A DNA stretch of 64,000 bases from Vreelandella lutescens (GTDB taxonomy: Bacteria; Pseudomonadota; Gammaproteobacteria; Pseudomonadales; Halomonadaceae): the NCBI RefSeq assembly GCF_014640815.1, contig NZ_BMHM01000003.1, positions 248,001-312,000 of the forward strand. Direction: 5' to 3'. Within the stretch, counting starts at the first letter, position 1; each line of letters starts with the position of its first letter. The notes under the pieces are model-generated. The model searched no databases. It saw nothing but the letters and a program-made list of their open reading frames with translations, and was not told where the DNA came from. The position numbers and the translations under genes were made by a program. Positions 7,191 through 15,872 of this stretch are shown piece by piece.

Positions 7191-9116
7191 ATGCTAAATA
7201 AACGCTGGCAACATATCAGTCAACACAAGTTAGCTCCTGACGTTGACACCGACGCGTTGGATAAGCTGATTGCATCGGTAGCTGACTTTTTTGAGTTTCC
7301 TATTGCTCTAGTGTCTGTTCTTGGTCAAAAACAGTGGTTTATTGCCAAGTCTGGGTTGGATGTTGATTTTACGTCGTTAGAGGATGCCTTTTGCCGCCAT
7401 GTGGTGGCCTTGCGGGCACCTTTAGTGATTGAGGACGCCAGCCAGCATCCTGACTTTTGTGACAACCCTCTGGTGCTTTTTGCGCCACATATTCGCTTTT
7501 ATGCGGGTGTTCCGCTGACGGCAGGTGGGCGTGAAGTGGGCGCTGTCTGCTTGATTGATAATCGACCTAATACGCTTTCCGATAAGGATCTGCGCTTTTT
7601 AGAGTCACTGAGTTACTTCATTAGCGATTATATCCATCTTATTGATAAGCAAAGGTCAGGGGTTAGCGGCAGTGACTTTGCCATGATGATTGAGTCCGCT
7701 GATGTAGGCGTATGGGATTGGGAAATACCCAACGATCACAATGTCTTCAACCAGCGCTGGTGTGAGCTACTAGGCATTGAAACGGATGAGGTCGAGAGCC
7801 GTTCCAGCTTTTGGAAAAGCCTCATTCATTCAGATGATTTCACTCAGGTAAACAATGCTATTCGTCGGCATTTAGCCCAGGACGAAGCAGTGCTGAATGT
7901 TGAGTATCGTATGCGGCATGCCCAGGGGCATTGGGTGTGGGTAAATACGTATGGGCGGGTGGTGGCGAACGATCGTTCTGGACGGCCGTTACGGCTAACC
8001 TGCGTGATGAGGGATATTTCTGAGAAAAAAAGTGCTGAGCTTCGTGAACGCAAGCAAGTTCAACTGCTTAACTTTATGAATCGAGCCCAGAGTGTGTTTC
8101 TTCATGAGAAGAATATTCGACACTCCTGTGAAATGATTTTCGATGAGCTGCTATCGCTTGCGGAAAGTCAGTTTGGTCTAATTGGTCAAGTTCAGGTGCA
8201 GAGTGGAGGCGACCAATCGCTATTTATTCATGCACTTTCTAATATTAGCTGGAGCGAAGAGACCAATGAGCAGTATCGCGCCTACCAGCGGGGAGAGCTG
8301 TTTTTTAACAATCTCGATAACCTGTTTGGTCATGTGATTACCAGTGGTGGGGTCGTGATGGCTAACCGCCCTCGGCAACACCATGCGGCAAAAGGAACGC
8401 CGTCCGGGCACCCTCCATTACGGCGTTTTTTGGGGCTGCCGATTAAAATTGGTGAAGAAACCGTGGGTATGATTGGCCTGGCAAATAAGGAGGAAGACTA
8501 CTCTGATGAGGATGCACAGTTTTTGCAGCCACTCCTTGATACCTTAGGGGCACTTTTTTATGCGCTAGAAGTTGAGAAGTCGAGGCTCCAGGCTGAACAA
8601 AAACTGCGTTATCTAGCCGAAACCGATGTACTGACAAAGCTGCCCAATAGGCGCGCGTTCATAGAGCGTATACAGGCGTTTTATGAGCAAGATGCCACCA
8701 TTTTTTCAATCGCTATTATTGATATTGATTATTTTAAATCCATCAACGACCAATATGGTCATCAGGTTGGTGATGAGGTGCTACAAGAGGTGGCTTTTCG
8801 CCTCAACAGTTCGTTGCGTTCAGACGATCTAGTGGCACGCTTGGGGGGGGAAGAGTTCGGTGTATGCCTATTTGATGTGAAAGGCGCACCCACCCTTGAA
8901 ACGTTGCGCAAAGTTATCGCCGCAGAGCCGGTTATGACAAGTGAAGGCGGCGTTAATGTGACTGTCAGCATCGGGGCGTGTCAGGTGGCGCCAGGTGCTA
9001 ACAATGATCAATGGGAGGACGATCTTCGCTGTGCGGACCAAGCGTTGTATCGGGCTAAAAAAGAGGGGCGTAATCGGGTGAGATGGCACATGCCAAGTAT
9101 CATAACTAGCTGTTAA
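7191..9116 (+). CDS. GAF-PAS-GAF-GGDEF diguanylate cyclase
   Basis: Cytosolic sensor of 641 residues. Domains in order are a GAF domain (about 15-150), a PAS domain with a PAC tail (about 165-285, DVGVWDWEIPND to CVMRDISEKK), a second GAF domain (about 290-455) with the GTPSGHPPLRRFLGLP segment, and GGDEF (about 465-635). The catalytic loop reads GGEEF. An inhibitory RxxD site (RSDD) lies five residues before it, so the enzyme should make cyclic-di-GMP under product inhibition. No EAL domain and no membrane segment. ATG 7191 with AGGA at the right distance is preferred over GTG 7188. It lies between the two BdlA-like receptor genes. Confidence 0.9.
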   Translation: MLNKRWQHISQHKLAPDVDTDALDKLIASVADFFEFPIALVSVLGQKQWFIAKSGLDVDFTSLEDAFCRHVVALRAPLVIEDASQHPDFCDNPLVLFAPHIRFYAGVPLTAGGREVGAVCLIDNRPNTLSDKDLRFLESLSYFISDYIHLIDKQRSGVSGSDFAMMIESADVGVWDWEIPNDHNVFNQRWCELLGIETDEVESRSSFWKSLIHSDDFTQVNNAIRRHLAQDEAVLNVEYRMRHAQGHWVWVNTYGRVVANDRSGRPLRLTCVMRDISEKKSAELRERKQVQLLNFMNRAQSVFLHEKNIRHSCEMIFDELLSLAESQFGLIGQVQVQSGGDQSLFIHALSNISWSEETNEQYRAYQRGELFFNNLDNLFGHVITSGGVVMANRPRQHHAAKGTPSGHPPLRRFLGLPIKIGEETVGMIGLANKEEDYSDEDAQFLQPLLDTLGALFYALEVEKSRLQAEQKLRYLAETDVLTKLPNRRAFIERIQAFYEQDATIFSIAIIDIDYFKSINDQYGHQVGDEVLQEVAFRLNSSLRSDDLVARLGGEEFGVCLFDVKGAPTLETLRKVIAAEPVMTSEGGVNVTVSIGACQVAPGANNDQWEDDLRCADQALYRAKKEGRNRVRWHMPSIITSC

Positions 9117-9230
9117 GAAGGCATCATTTTTAGGCGCGTATGTGCCAATGAAGCTTTTTTGTATTAACGCATTGACAGTGAGGCTCAGCAGGTTCTATAA
9201 ACAGGCCATCACTCATCACCTTAGGCTACC

Positions 9231-10268
9231 ATGCTCCTCCTTATCACGATTGCCACGCTTGCAATTGGTATCTCGTTTCTGTGTTCTATCCTTGAAGCAG
9301 CCCTTTTGTCGATCACGCCGAGCTATATTGCAAAGCAAAAGGACGACAATCCCAAGCTTTACGCTGCGCTAACGACGTTAAAAGACAATATCGACCGCCC
9401 TTTAGCCGCGATTTTAACGCTTAACACGATTGCTCATACCGTCGGTGCCACCGCCGTAGGTGCCCAAGCAGCTGTAGTGTTTGGTGAGTCCTCTATTGCG
9501 ATTGTTTCTGCGGTGATGACGCTGCTGATTTTAGTGCTGTCAGAGATTATCCCCAAGACGATTGGTGCCACTTACTGGCGTGGCTTAGCCCCCGTTCTGC
9601 CACGTCTTCTTAATATGATGATTTTAAGCCTGCTTCCCTTTATCTGGATGTCAGAGTTGATTACTCGTCGTTTAGGAAAGTCTGAGCACGACGTGGATTT
9701 GCGGGATGAAATTAAAGTGCTGGCCCGTGTTGGCCTTGAGCAAAACGTGCTAGATGCAGATGAGTCTCGCACGATTATTAATATGCTGAATTTGCACGAT
9801 ATTGCGGTAAGCCAAGCGATGACGCCACGCACCGTGTGTGAAACGGTACCGCCCAATATGACCGTCAGCGAATTTGACGCGCAGTACGGCAAAGCATCGT
9901 TTACACGCTTTCCTGTGATGGATAACGGCGAGCAAGCTTTCGGTTATGTGCATAAAGCAGATATGTATCATGCCGACGATAGCAAAACGATGCGTGAACT
10001 GATGCACCCGATTGGTAGCGTTGATGTTGCCAACAATGTTGAGCAGGTGTTCACGTCGATGCTTAAGGATCACCTGCACATGCGGGTGGTTTACGATGAA
10101 CATGGCACTTTTGTGGGGCTGATCACGCTGGAAGATATTCTTGAGACCATTCTGGGTCAAGATATCGTCGATGAAACCGATAGCGTTGCCAACTTACGTC
10201 ACTATGCAAAACAGCGCTGGGTAAAGCGGATTAAACGCGAAGAGAAAGATGTGAAACCGACGGAGTGA
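9231..10268 (+). CDS. DUF21/CNNM-type membrane protein with CBS pair
   Basis: Membrane protein of 345 residues. An N-terminal DUF21 region (about 1-150) has four hydrophobic stretches and the family segments SFLCSILEAALLS and VLSEIIPKTIGA. Two CBS domains follow (about 195-310), with SQAMTPRTV and LEDILETILGQDIVDETD. It ends in a basic/acidic tail and lacks the CorC/HlyC transporter-associated domain found in longer relatives. Such proteins take part in magnesium or cobalt homeostasis, often with adenine nucleotide binding at the CBS pair. The old name hemolysin is misleading. It stands alone, about 100 bases before the peroxiredoxin gene. Confidence 0.85.
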   Translation: MLLLITIATLAIGISFLCSILEAALLSITPSYIAKQKDDNPKLYAALTTLKDNIDRPLAAILTLNTIAHTVGATAVGAQAAVVFGESSIAIVSAVMTLLILVLSEIIPKTIGATYWRGLAPVLPRLLNMMILSLLPFIWMSELITRRLGKSEHDVDLRDEIKVLARVGLEQNVLDADESRTIINMLNLHDIAVSQAMTPRTVCETVPPNMTVSEFDAQYGKASFTRFPVMDNGEQAFGYVHKADMYHADDSKTMRELMHPIGSVDVANNVEQVFTSMLKDHLHMRVVYDEHGTFVGLITLEDILETILGQDIVDETDSVANLRHYAKQRWVKRIKREEKDVKPTE

Positions 10269-10370
10269 ACACTGCTGGGTACTCATTGTCTTAGCGCAAA
10301 ACGTTCTATAGTGAAGGCGTTGAAAGTCATATAAGGTATGAGAGTCACTTCATTTTAACGAGGAGCAACG

Positions 10371-11021
10371 ATGTCATTACGTATCAATGCAGTCGTGCCT
10401 GACTTTGAAGCAGAAACGAGCCAAGGGCCCATCCATTTTCACGACTGGATCGGCGATAGCTGGGCGATTCTTTTCTCACACCCTAAAGATTTCACGCCGG
10501 TTTGCACCACTGAATTCGGTGCGGTAGCGACCCTTAGCGCTGAGTGGAAAAAGCGCGGCACTAAGGTGATTGGGGTATCTGTTGATGGCGTTGAAGATCA
10601 CAAACGCTGGGCCAGCGATATCGAAACCGTGAGCGGCAGCACCGTAGGCTTTCCTATCATTGCTGACGAAGACCTGAAAGTCTCTAAGCTGTTTGATATG
10701 TTGCCAGAAGACGCCTATTTGCCGGATGGCCGCACCCCGGCACACAGTGCCACTGTGCGTTCGGTCTTTATTATTGGACCGGATAAGCAGCTTAAGCTTT
10801 CGATGACTTACCCGATGACGGTGGGTCGTAACTTCGCTGAAATTCTGCGTGCGCTTGATGCGCTGCAAACGACGGCTAAACATGGTGTTGCCACGCCGGC
10901 TGACTGGACTGTGGGCCAGGATGTCATTATTCCGCCAAGCGTGTCTGACAGCGATGCTCAGCAGAAATTTGGCGAGTTTGACGCGGTACTGCCGTATTTG
11001 CGTAAAACGAAGCTGCGTTAA
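10371..11021 (+). CDS. 1-Cys peroxiredoxin (Prx6 type)
   Basis: Thiol peroxidase of 216 residues that reduces hydrogen peroxide and organic peroxides. The peroxidatic cysteine is Cys45 in FTPVCTTEF, and it is the only cysteine in the protein, so recycling must use an external thiol. The length, the long C-terminal domain with PMTVGRNFAEILR and PADWTVGQDVIIPP place it in the Prx6/1-Cys group. GAGGAG precedes ATG 10371. It is a single gene closed by a terminator. Confidence 0.93.
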   Translation: MSLRINAVVPDFEAETSQGPIHFHDWIGDSWAILFSHPKDFTPVCTTEFGAVATLSAEWKKRGTKVIGVSVDGVEDHKRWASDIETVSGSTVGFPIIADEDLKVSKLFDMLPEDAYLPDGRTPAHSATVRSVFIIGPDKQLKLSMTYPMTVGRNFAEILRALDALQTTAKHGVATPADWTVGQDVIIPPSVSDSDAQQKFGEFDAVLPYLRKTKLR

Positions 11022-11051
11022 TTGCCGCTGTTAGGCGGCAACGTTAGGAAG

Positions 11052-11082
11052 ACCCGTCAGCGTTGAGCTGGCGGGTTTTTTT
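11052..11082 (+). terminator. Terminator after the peroxiredoxin gene
   Basis: ACCCGTCAGC pairs with GCTGGCGGGT (one G-T wobble) around a five-base loop and is followed by seven T residues. A weaker hairpin TTGCCGC/GCGGCAA precedes it at about 11022-11041. Confidence 0.88.
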
Positions 11083-11083
11083 A

Positions 11084-12352
11084 TTAGGCAGGTTCGAGTG
11101 TTAGCTGCTCGATCGAGTTGGAGATACTCTGTGCCCCTTGCAGTATCTCATTCACGATGGACTCAATCTCATGCACGCTGGTTTGGCTCGTTTGCCCCTG
11201 CTCCACCACCTGCTGCATCGCTTCGGTGGTGCGCATCACCAACGCATTGTTTTCTTTTAGTACCCGGGTGATTTCGTCGACAGCCTCGCTGGAGCCGCGA
11301 GCGAGTTGGCGTACTTCATTGGCGACCACGGCAAAGCCGCGTCCCTGCTCACCTGCACGGGCGGCTTCAACAGCGGCATTAAGAGAAAGCAGGTTGGTTT
11401 GACTGGCGATCTGAGCAATCGTCGTGGCAGTTTTATTGATCTGCTCTGCCTGTGTATTAAGGTCACTAATCAGTCGTTGTGCATCGCCCAGCGTGTGGCT
11501 TGCGTGCTGGAAGTGAGTCATCACCTTTTTCAGGTGCGCCAAGCCTTCCTGGGCAATGCGTTCGGTTTGACTGGAGGAGGTGCGCGCACTGCCGACCGTG
11601 GCTCGGGCAGCCTCTGATGCTTCCATGGCGCGGGTAATATCCGTGGCAAATTTAACCACTTTTACGACGTTACCTTCGTGATCCACGATGGGGTTATAGG
11701 TGGCTTCTAACCATATCACGCGGCCCTGGGCGTTAAGGCGCATAAACTTGCCTTGCTTGAACTCGCCACTGGCGAGCTGCTTCCAGAAGTCGGGACGCTG
11801 CTGATAGAACTCCTTCGTGCAAAACATGCGGTGGTGCTCGCCGCGAATCTCGCGTAGCGAATACCCCATAGCCTGCTCAAAGTTGCTATTGGCATCTAAG
11901 ATATAACCATCGGGAGTAAACTCGATGACGGCCATTGAGCTATCCAGTGCCTGCAAAATGGCTCGCTCCCGAGCGGCGCGCTGGTGTTTTTCAGTGACGT
12001 TACTGGCCACTTTAAACACCTGAACGACGTTGCCGCGGCGGTTTTTAATCGGTACATAGGTCGCTTCCAGCCACACCTCTTCCCCAAAGGCGTTGATGCG
12101 ACGAAACCTCCCTTGCTGGCTCTCTCCCGCAGCAAGGGCCTCCCAAAAAGCCGTGTAAGCTGCGCTGTTGGTATCTTCCGGATAACAGAAGAGCCGGTGG
12201 TGTTTTCCCCTGACCTCCTCAAGGGAGTAACCCACGGTTTCAAGAAACTGGGGGCTAGCATCTTGAATGATGCCTTCAGGAGTGAAGTAGATACAGGCTG
12301 TGTGCTGATTCAGCGCACTGCGTAAATTTCCAGAGGCGAAGGGGCTAAACAT
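11084..12352 (-). CDS. Second soluble PAS-PAS methyl-accepting chemotaxis protein, BdlA-like
   Basis: Chemoreceptor of 422 residues, paralogous along its full length to the one at 5582-6853. Two PAS domains (about 10-115 and 125-235) again carry HHR(L/M)FC and VWLEATY or IWLEATY. The signalling tip [18 protein letters not shown] is identical, and there is no transmembrane helix, HAMP domain or methyltransferase pentapeptide. The two proteins differ most in the opening residues and the linker after PAS2. No good ribosome-binding site precedes ATG 12352, so translation may be weak or the start slightly wrong. It ends two bases after the peroxiredoxin terminator. Confidence 0.88.
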   Translation of the reverse strand: MFSPFASGNLRSALNQHTACIYFTPEGIIQDASPQFLETVGYSLEEVRGKHHRLFCYPEDTNSAAYTAFWEALAAGESQQGRFRRINAFGEEVWLEATYVPIKNRRGNVVQVFKVASNVTEKHQRAARERAILQALDSSMAVIEFTPDGYILDANSNFEQAMGYSLREIRGEHHRMFCTKEFYQQRPDFWKQLASGEFKQGKFMRLNAQGRVIWLEATYNPIVDHEGNVVKVVKFATDITRAMEASEAARATVGSARTSSSQTERIAQEGLAHLKKVMTHFQHASHTLGDAQRLISDLNTQAEQINKTATTIAQIASQTNLLSLNAAVEAARAGEQGRGFAVVANEVRQLARGSSEAVDEITRVLKENNALVMRTTEAMQQVVEQGQTSQTSVHEIESIVNEILQGAQSISNSIEQLTLEPA

Positions 12353-12490
12353 GGAGGCAAGGTCTCGAGCGCAGTATTATAAATGTGCTCAGAATAGACC
12401 AGTTTCTTATAGAAAACACTGTTTTGTATCGTTGTGGCACAAAATGTCACGTCAGTAATGTTAAGTATCTGTTTTAATAAATATTAACGT

Positions 12491-13174
12491 CTATGGGCAG
12501 GTGGGGGGAGTCGAGTTGGCGGAAAAGCCGAGGTGCGTGAACCAAGCGCTGGCGCTGCCTCCTGCGTTATCCCCGTCGCTCATCAGGGCGATGCCATTAA
12601 TGTCATTGGGGGCACTGCCGAATAGTGCTTGATAGTCAGCGCGTATGTCTCGCACCTCCGCTTTCCACTGCCCAACGGCCTGTTCTCCGCTTTGCAAAGC
12701 CAGCAGCTGCGCGCGATCAGTGAACGCGTTGGGCCAGTGGGCACCCTGTGGTTGCTGTGAAGCCCACACATAATTCACTGACTCCACCTGCCACGGCAGT
12801 AGGCCCGTTTTGCGCGCAACATACACCCTTGCCGGATAGTCATCGCCTGCTTTGGTGGTTTCATCAAGGCCTGGGTAAATGCCGCTGACTTGCCAGCACC
12901 AGTGCAGGTAAGGTGTCGCGTTTAGATCAATATCGCGCTCTAAGTAACGGGCTGATGCTTGGCCCATGGCGTCTGCCTGTAAAACCCGTTGGCCAGACTT
13001 CTCTACAATGCTGTAGCGTGTTTCACCGTCGAAACTGCGGGTTGGCCAGGTCATGATTTGGTTCGGAGTAAAGCGTACTTCTTGAGCGCTGGCTTGGCTT
13101 GCGAGCAAACCGCTAACGCAGGCGCTCACCATGAGGGTTCGCTGAACGATGCTAAACGCCACGTTACGCGCCAT
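12491..13174 (-). CDS. Secreted DUF3047 protein
   Basis: Protein of 227 residues with a clear signal peptide (MARNVAFSIVQRTL, hydrophobic stretch, cleavage probably after ASAQ near residue 31). The mature part fits DUF3047: DLNATPYLHWCWQVSGIYPGLDE, DYPARVYVAR, VNYVWASQQPQG and ALMSDGDNAGGSASAWF, which suggest a beta-sandwich ligand-binding fold. No enzymatic function is established. GGGAG precedes ATG 13174, which lies inside the end of the zinc-finger gene, so translation is probably coupled. As last gene after an ECF sigma factor it is either a target or a part of the sensing circuit. Confidence 0.78.
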   Translation of the reverse strand: MARNVAFSIVQRTLMVSACVSGLLASQASAQEVRFTPNQIMTWPTRSFDGETRYSIVEKSGQRVLQADAMGQASARYLERDIDLNATPYLHWCWQVSGIYPGLDETTKAGDDYPARVYVARKTGLLPWQVESVNYVWASQQPQGAHWPNAFTDRAQLLALQSGEQAVGQWKAEVRDIRADYQALFGSAPNDINGIALMSDGDNAGGSASAWFTHLGFSANSTPPTCP

Positions 13175-13370
13175 GGTGGTCTTCTCCCGGCTGAGTCGGG
13201 GCAGCAGGGTGGCGGCTACCCACGCTATGCAGCAAATCAAATTGACGCATACAGGCTCGACAAGCGCCGCACATGGCAAGATGTACACGCAGCGCAGTCC
13301 GCTCTCGGAAGGTAAGCTTTTTATCCAACTTGAGCGACATGAGGCGTGTCGCTTCGCGGCACATTAGCAT
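13164..13370 (-). CDS. Small zinc-finger anti-sigma factor candidate
   Basis: Soluble protein of 68 residues. It has a first cysteine in CREATRLMS, a helix, then HLAMCGACRACMRQF, which contains the H-x3-C-x2-C signature of zinc-binding anti-sigma domains (zf-HC2/ZAS). There is no membrane segment and no C-terminal sensor domain, so it resembles a free ZAS module that could respond to redox or zinc directly. AGGAG precedes the start at 13370. It begins 15 bases after the sigma factor and overlaps the DUF3047 gene by 11 bases. Confidence 0.75.
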   Translation of the reverse strand: MLMCREATRLMSLKLDKKLTFRERTALRVHLAMCGACRACMRQFDLLHSVGSRHPAAPTQPGEDHHGA

Positions 13371-13385
13371 CGTTATGTACTCCTG

Positions 13386-13955
13386 CTAGCGAACCCAGCC
13401 GCTCTCTAAACACTCTCGTAGACGCAGCCGAGCCCGATGTAAGATAACCCAGCAATTGGTGTCAGAGACGCCGGTTTCCTTACAGATCTCTTCCGTTGAG
13501 AGTCCCATTAGCTCACGCAGGCTAAAAATAAGGGCAACGTTATCGGGTAGGGCGAGCATGCAGGCGTCAAAGACTTGCCAAAAACGCTGATTTTCGAGCA
13601 GCTGTTCAGGTTGCCCCCAGTCGCTTGGTCGAGCGTTAGGTTGCCAATGCCCATTGGCTTCAAAAAGGCGATCTAAAGTATCGTCGTTTAGGTCGTCATC
13701 CAGCGGCTGCCAGCGACTCTGTTTTTTCTGATGGCGTAGCTGATCCAGTATCTTGAATTTCAAAATGCCGAACACCCAGGTTTCAAACTCAGAGCGGCCT
13801 TCAAACGTTGCGCTTTTTTCAAAAGCGGTTAGCAGCGTTTCTTGAACGGCATCTTCAGCGGCAGCGGCGTCTCTTAACTGTAAGCGCGCAAAGGCGAGTA
13901 GGCGAGGGCGCATGTGGCTGAAATGCGTGGCGGCCAGCGAAGCGGTGATGGTCAC
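13386..13955 (-). CDS. ECF-type sigma-70 factor
   Basis: Sigma factor of 189 residues. Region 2 lies at about 14-80 (ARLQLRDAAAAEDAVQETLL, then FETWVFGILKFKILDQLRHQ), and region 4 at about 125-185 (LPDNVALIFSLRELMGLSTEEI, then VSDTNCWVILHRARLRLRECL). A longer than usual linker between them carries FEANGHW, seen in one ECF subgroup. Regions 1 and 3 are absent. The start is GTG 13955, one base after the stop of the glycosyltransferase upstream; its ribosome site GAGAGG lies inside that gene. The zinc-finger protein downstream is the expected anti-sigma partner. Confidence 0.88.
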   Translation of the reverse strand: MTITASLAATHFSHMRPRLLAFARLQLRDAAAAEDAVQETLLTAFEKSATFEGRSEFETWVFGILKFKILDQLRHQKKQSRWQPLDDDLNDDTLDRLFEANGHWQPNARPSDWGQPEQLLENQRFWQVFDACMLALPDNVALIFSLRELMGLSTEEICKETGVSDTNCWVILHRARLRLRECLESGWVR

Positions 13956-13956
13956 A

Positions 13957-14874
13957 TTATCCTCTCAGCTTGCGCAGCCATCGGCGAATAAAAATTTCTA
14001 TATTGTTGACATGTTTGTACAGCGTTAGTCCCGTTAGCGGGTTGTACGTCCAGGGGGCAGGTGGTGTGGTGCCTTGGCATGTCAAAAATTCCTCCGCTAT
14101 GGGTAGTTTTGGCATTTCATTTTTCTGAATATACTCATCTTTACTGATGCTTAGTATCTCAAACGGGTAAAAGCCGACTTGCTTGTGTTTTTCGGCAAGA
14201 CGCAGACCAAGCGTTTTCTTTTTACCTCGATAAGCAGGCACTTCAGGTAGCCACATTGCGATAGGCAACCACATGTAGGCCATCATGCCGAAGAGCTGTT
14301 TGGCCTGTTGGTCATTGGCAGGCTCAGACTGCTGAAAATGCCAACCTGCCTCAATGAGTCGCTTTGGTTCAAATATAACTAAGTCAGAGTAATGGATGCC
14401 AGCACTCTGCCCTGTATCCTGACGATAAAAAAAGAGGCTGTCTGAAGACGGTAACGGTGTGACTTTTCGTCGTTTTAGATCTATTCCTCGAATAAAGCAT
14501 GGGTGTATAAATCCAAGCGTTGGATTGCGATTAAACATGTCTTTAATTTGATGTAATTCTGGAGTGTCGATAGGACGCACCAGTTGGGTATCATCTTGTA
14601 AAAAACAGGCTAGCGGCGTGTCATTAAGTAAATCAAGCGCCAAGTTCATGTTGTGATAAAGCCCACCGTGTTTGATGGTTCCTAATTTATTAGGCTTTAT
14701 TACTCGGCAGTCTTTTTTTAAGCTATTAAGTAGTTCAAGCGTCTCTGTATCATCGCTATTGTCATCAAAAATGAGGATGTCTGCACCAGTAAGACAGTTG
14801 CGAATTGAGTCGATGCAGTTACGCAAGTATTGTGCGCGGTTAAAAGAGAAAATGCATACGGTGATGGCGGACAT
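13957..14874 (-). CDS. Family 2 glycosyltransferase (paralogue 1)
   Basis: GT-A fold transferase of 305 residues. It has the nucleotide-sugar start ITVCIFSFNRAQYLRNCIDSI, the first acidic cluster FDDNSDD and a second acidic motif CFLQDDTQLVR about residue 95, likely the metal-binding DxD equivalent. No membrane segment. It is clearly paralogous to 16945-17859, sharing that CFLQDDTQLVR block and a C-terminal WLP-PAYR region. Codon use is more A/T-rich than in the flanking core genes. It probably adds a sugar to a lipopolysaccharide or surface glycan; donor and acceptor are unknown. Confidence 0.82.
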   Translation of the reverse strand: MSAITVCIFSFNRAQYLRNCIDSIRNCLTGADILIFDDNSDDTETLELLNSLKKDCRVIKPNKLGTIKHGGLYHNMNLALDLLNDTPLACFLQDDTQLVRPIDTPELHQIKDMFNRNPTLGFIHPCFIRGIDLKRRKVTPLPSSDSLFFYRQDTGQSAGIHYSDLVIFEPKRLIEAGWHFQQSEPANDQQAKQLFGMMAYMWLPIAMWLPEVPAYRGKKKTLGLRLAEKHKQVGFYPFEILSISKDEYIQKNEMPKLPIAEEFLTCQGTTPPAPWTYNPLTGLTLYKHVNNIEIFIRRWLRKLRG

Positions 14875-14918
14875 AATGTTCTCTTATTGCCTTTCTATCC
14901 ATGCTTAGAGCGAAGAGA

Positions 14919-15872
14919 TTATTCTGAGCTAGATAGCAAGGAAAGAATAGAGTTTAAGTAAGTGTTCGGATCTTGGTATTCACGTCCGTTAGCTTGGGAA
15001 TGAATAGTGATGTAATGGATATTTGAATCCTCTAGCATGCTAGAGACTGATTGAACCACCGCTTCGGGGTTTTTTGTGTCATAAAGAAAGTGGCTAAAGG
15101 TAGGTTCGCGCCACTCGATCGTTTTACTATCAGCATTTTTTATTAAAAATGCTTTGTAAAAACCAAACTCTGACCATCGACGCGGTGGGCGATCCAATAA
15201 GGCATTCCACCATGGTTTACCTGAAGATGCTTCAAGGTCAGCCAGTGCTTTGCAAAGAAGAGATTTGTTGATAATGAAGGGGGTGTCAAAATAGACGTTA
15301 ACCAACGGCTCTTTTGTTTGGTTGTTAGTTAAGTGGTCAGATTCATTTATCCAGTTTTTAACTTTTCCTCTCAGTTTTTTTCTTTCCAGCCAGTCGCTGA
15401 AGCATATAGTGCTGTCGCTACTCACGAAGTCATCAATGACCGCTGATTTTGTGATAATGACATCAGAGTCGATAATAATGGCCGTGGTATACGGTAGTTC
15501 GCTGGCTAGCTTTAATTTGCATATTTGTTGAGTATGCCAACCCGTATAAGAAGGCCATAACGGGCGAGAAAAGACTCGTTTTAGACTGCCGCAAATTCTA
15601 GTAACATTACGCCCTAATGAGTTTGCAAACGCTTTGGCTTGATGCCTTCGGTGTTCAACAATAGGAGGTAATACATCCTTTGTTGATAACAGGACTAAGC
15701 CGTCACGGCCTTGAAACTCACTGAATAGAGGAAGGTCTTCATCTTGAACGACCACATAGTGTGCGTATCCAGAAAACTGAGACTGCTCAAAAGAGGTTCT
15801 CATAACTCGAAAATGATCGATGTCTCCTGCCCATGTGGGAGTGATGAAGACAAGCCGCTGCTGTTCAATCAT
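14919..15872 (-). CDS. DUF6492-like putative glycosyltransferase
   Basis: Protein of 317 residues. Its N-terminus RLVFITPTWAGDIDHFRVMRTS and the internal IIIDSDVIITK resemble the DUF6492 group, which has a GT-A-like fold with a DSD metal site. The later segment CFSDWLERKK and the PPRRWSEFGFYKAFL block are further conserved-looking parts. Its ATG overlaps the previous gene's stop by four bases (ATGA), so translation is coupled. It is among the most A/T-rich genes in the window. The assignment rests on pattern memory; another nucleotide-sugar enzyme is possible. Confidence 0.62.
   Translation of the reverse strand: MIEQQRLVFITPTWAGDIDHFRVMRTSFEQSQFSGYAHYVVVQDEDLPLFSEFQGRDGLVLLSTKDVLPPIVEHRRHQAKAFANSLGRNVTRICGSLKRVFSRPLWPSYTGWHTQQICKLKLASELPYTTAIIIDSDVIITKSAVIDDFVSSDSTICFSDWLERKKLRGKVKNWINESDHLTNNQTKEPLVNVYFDTPFIINKSLLCKALADLEASSGKPWWNALLDRPPRRWSEFGFYKAFLIKNADSKTIEWREPTFSHFLYDTKNPEAVVQSVSSMLEDSNIHYITIHSQANGREYQDPNTYLNSILSLLSSSE

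Noticed and set aside
9142..9372. Plus-strand frame of 76 residues before the DUF21 gene
   Set aside because: It overlaps the DUF21 coding start in another frame and has no ribosome site.
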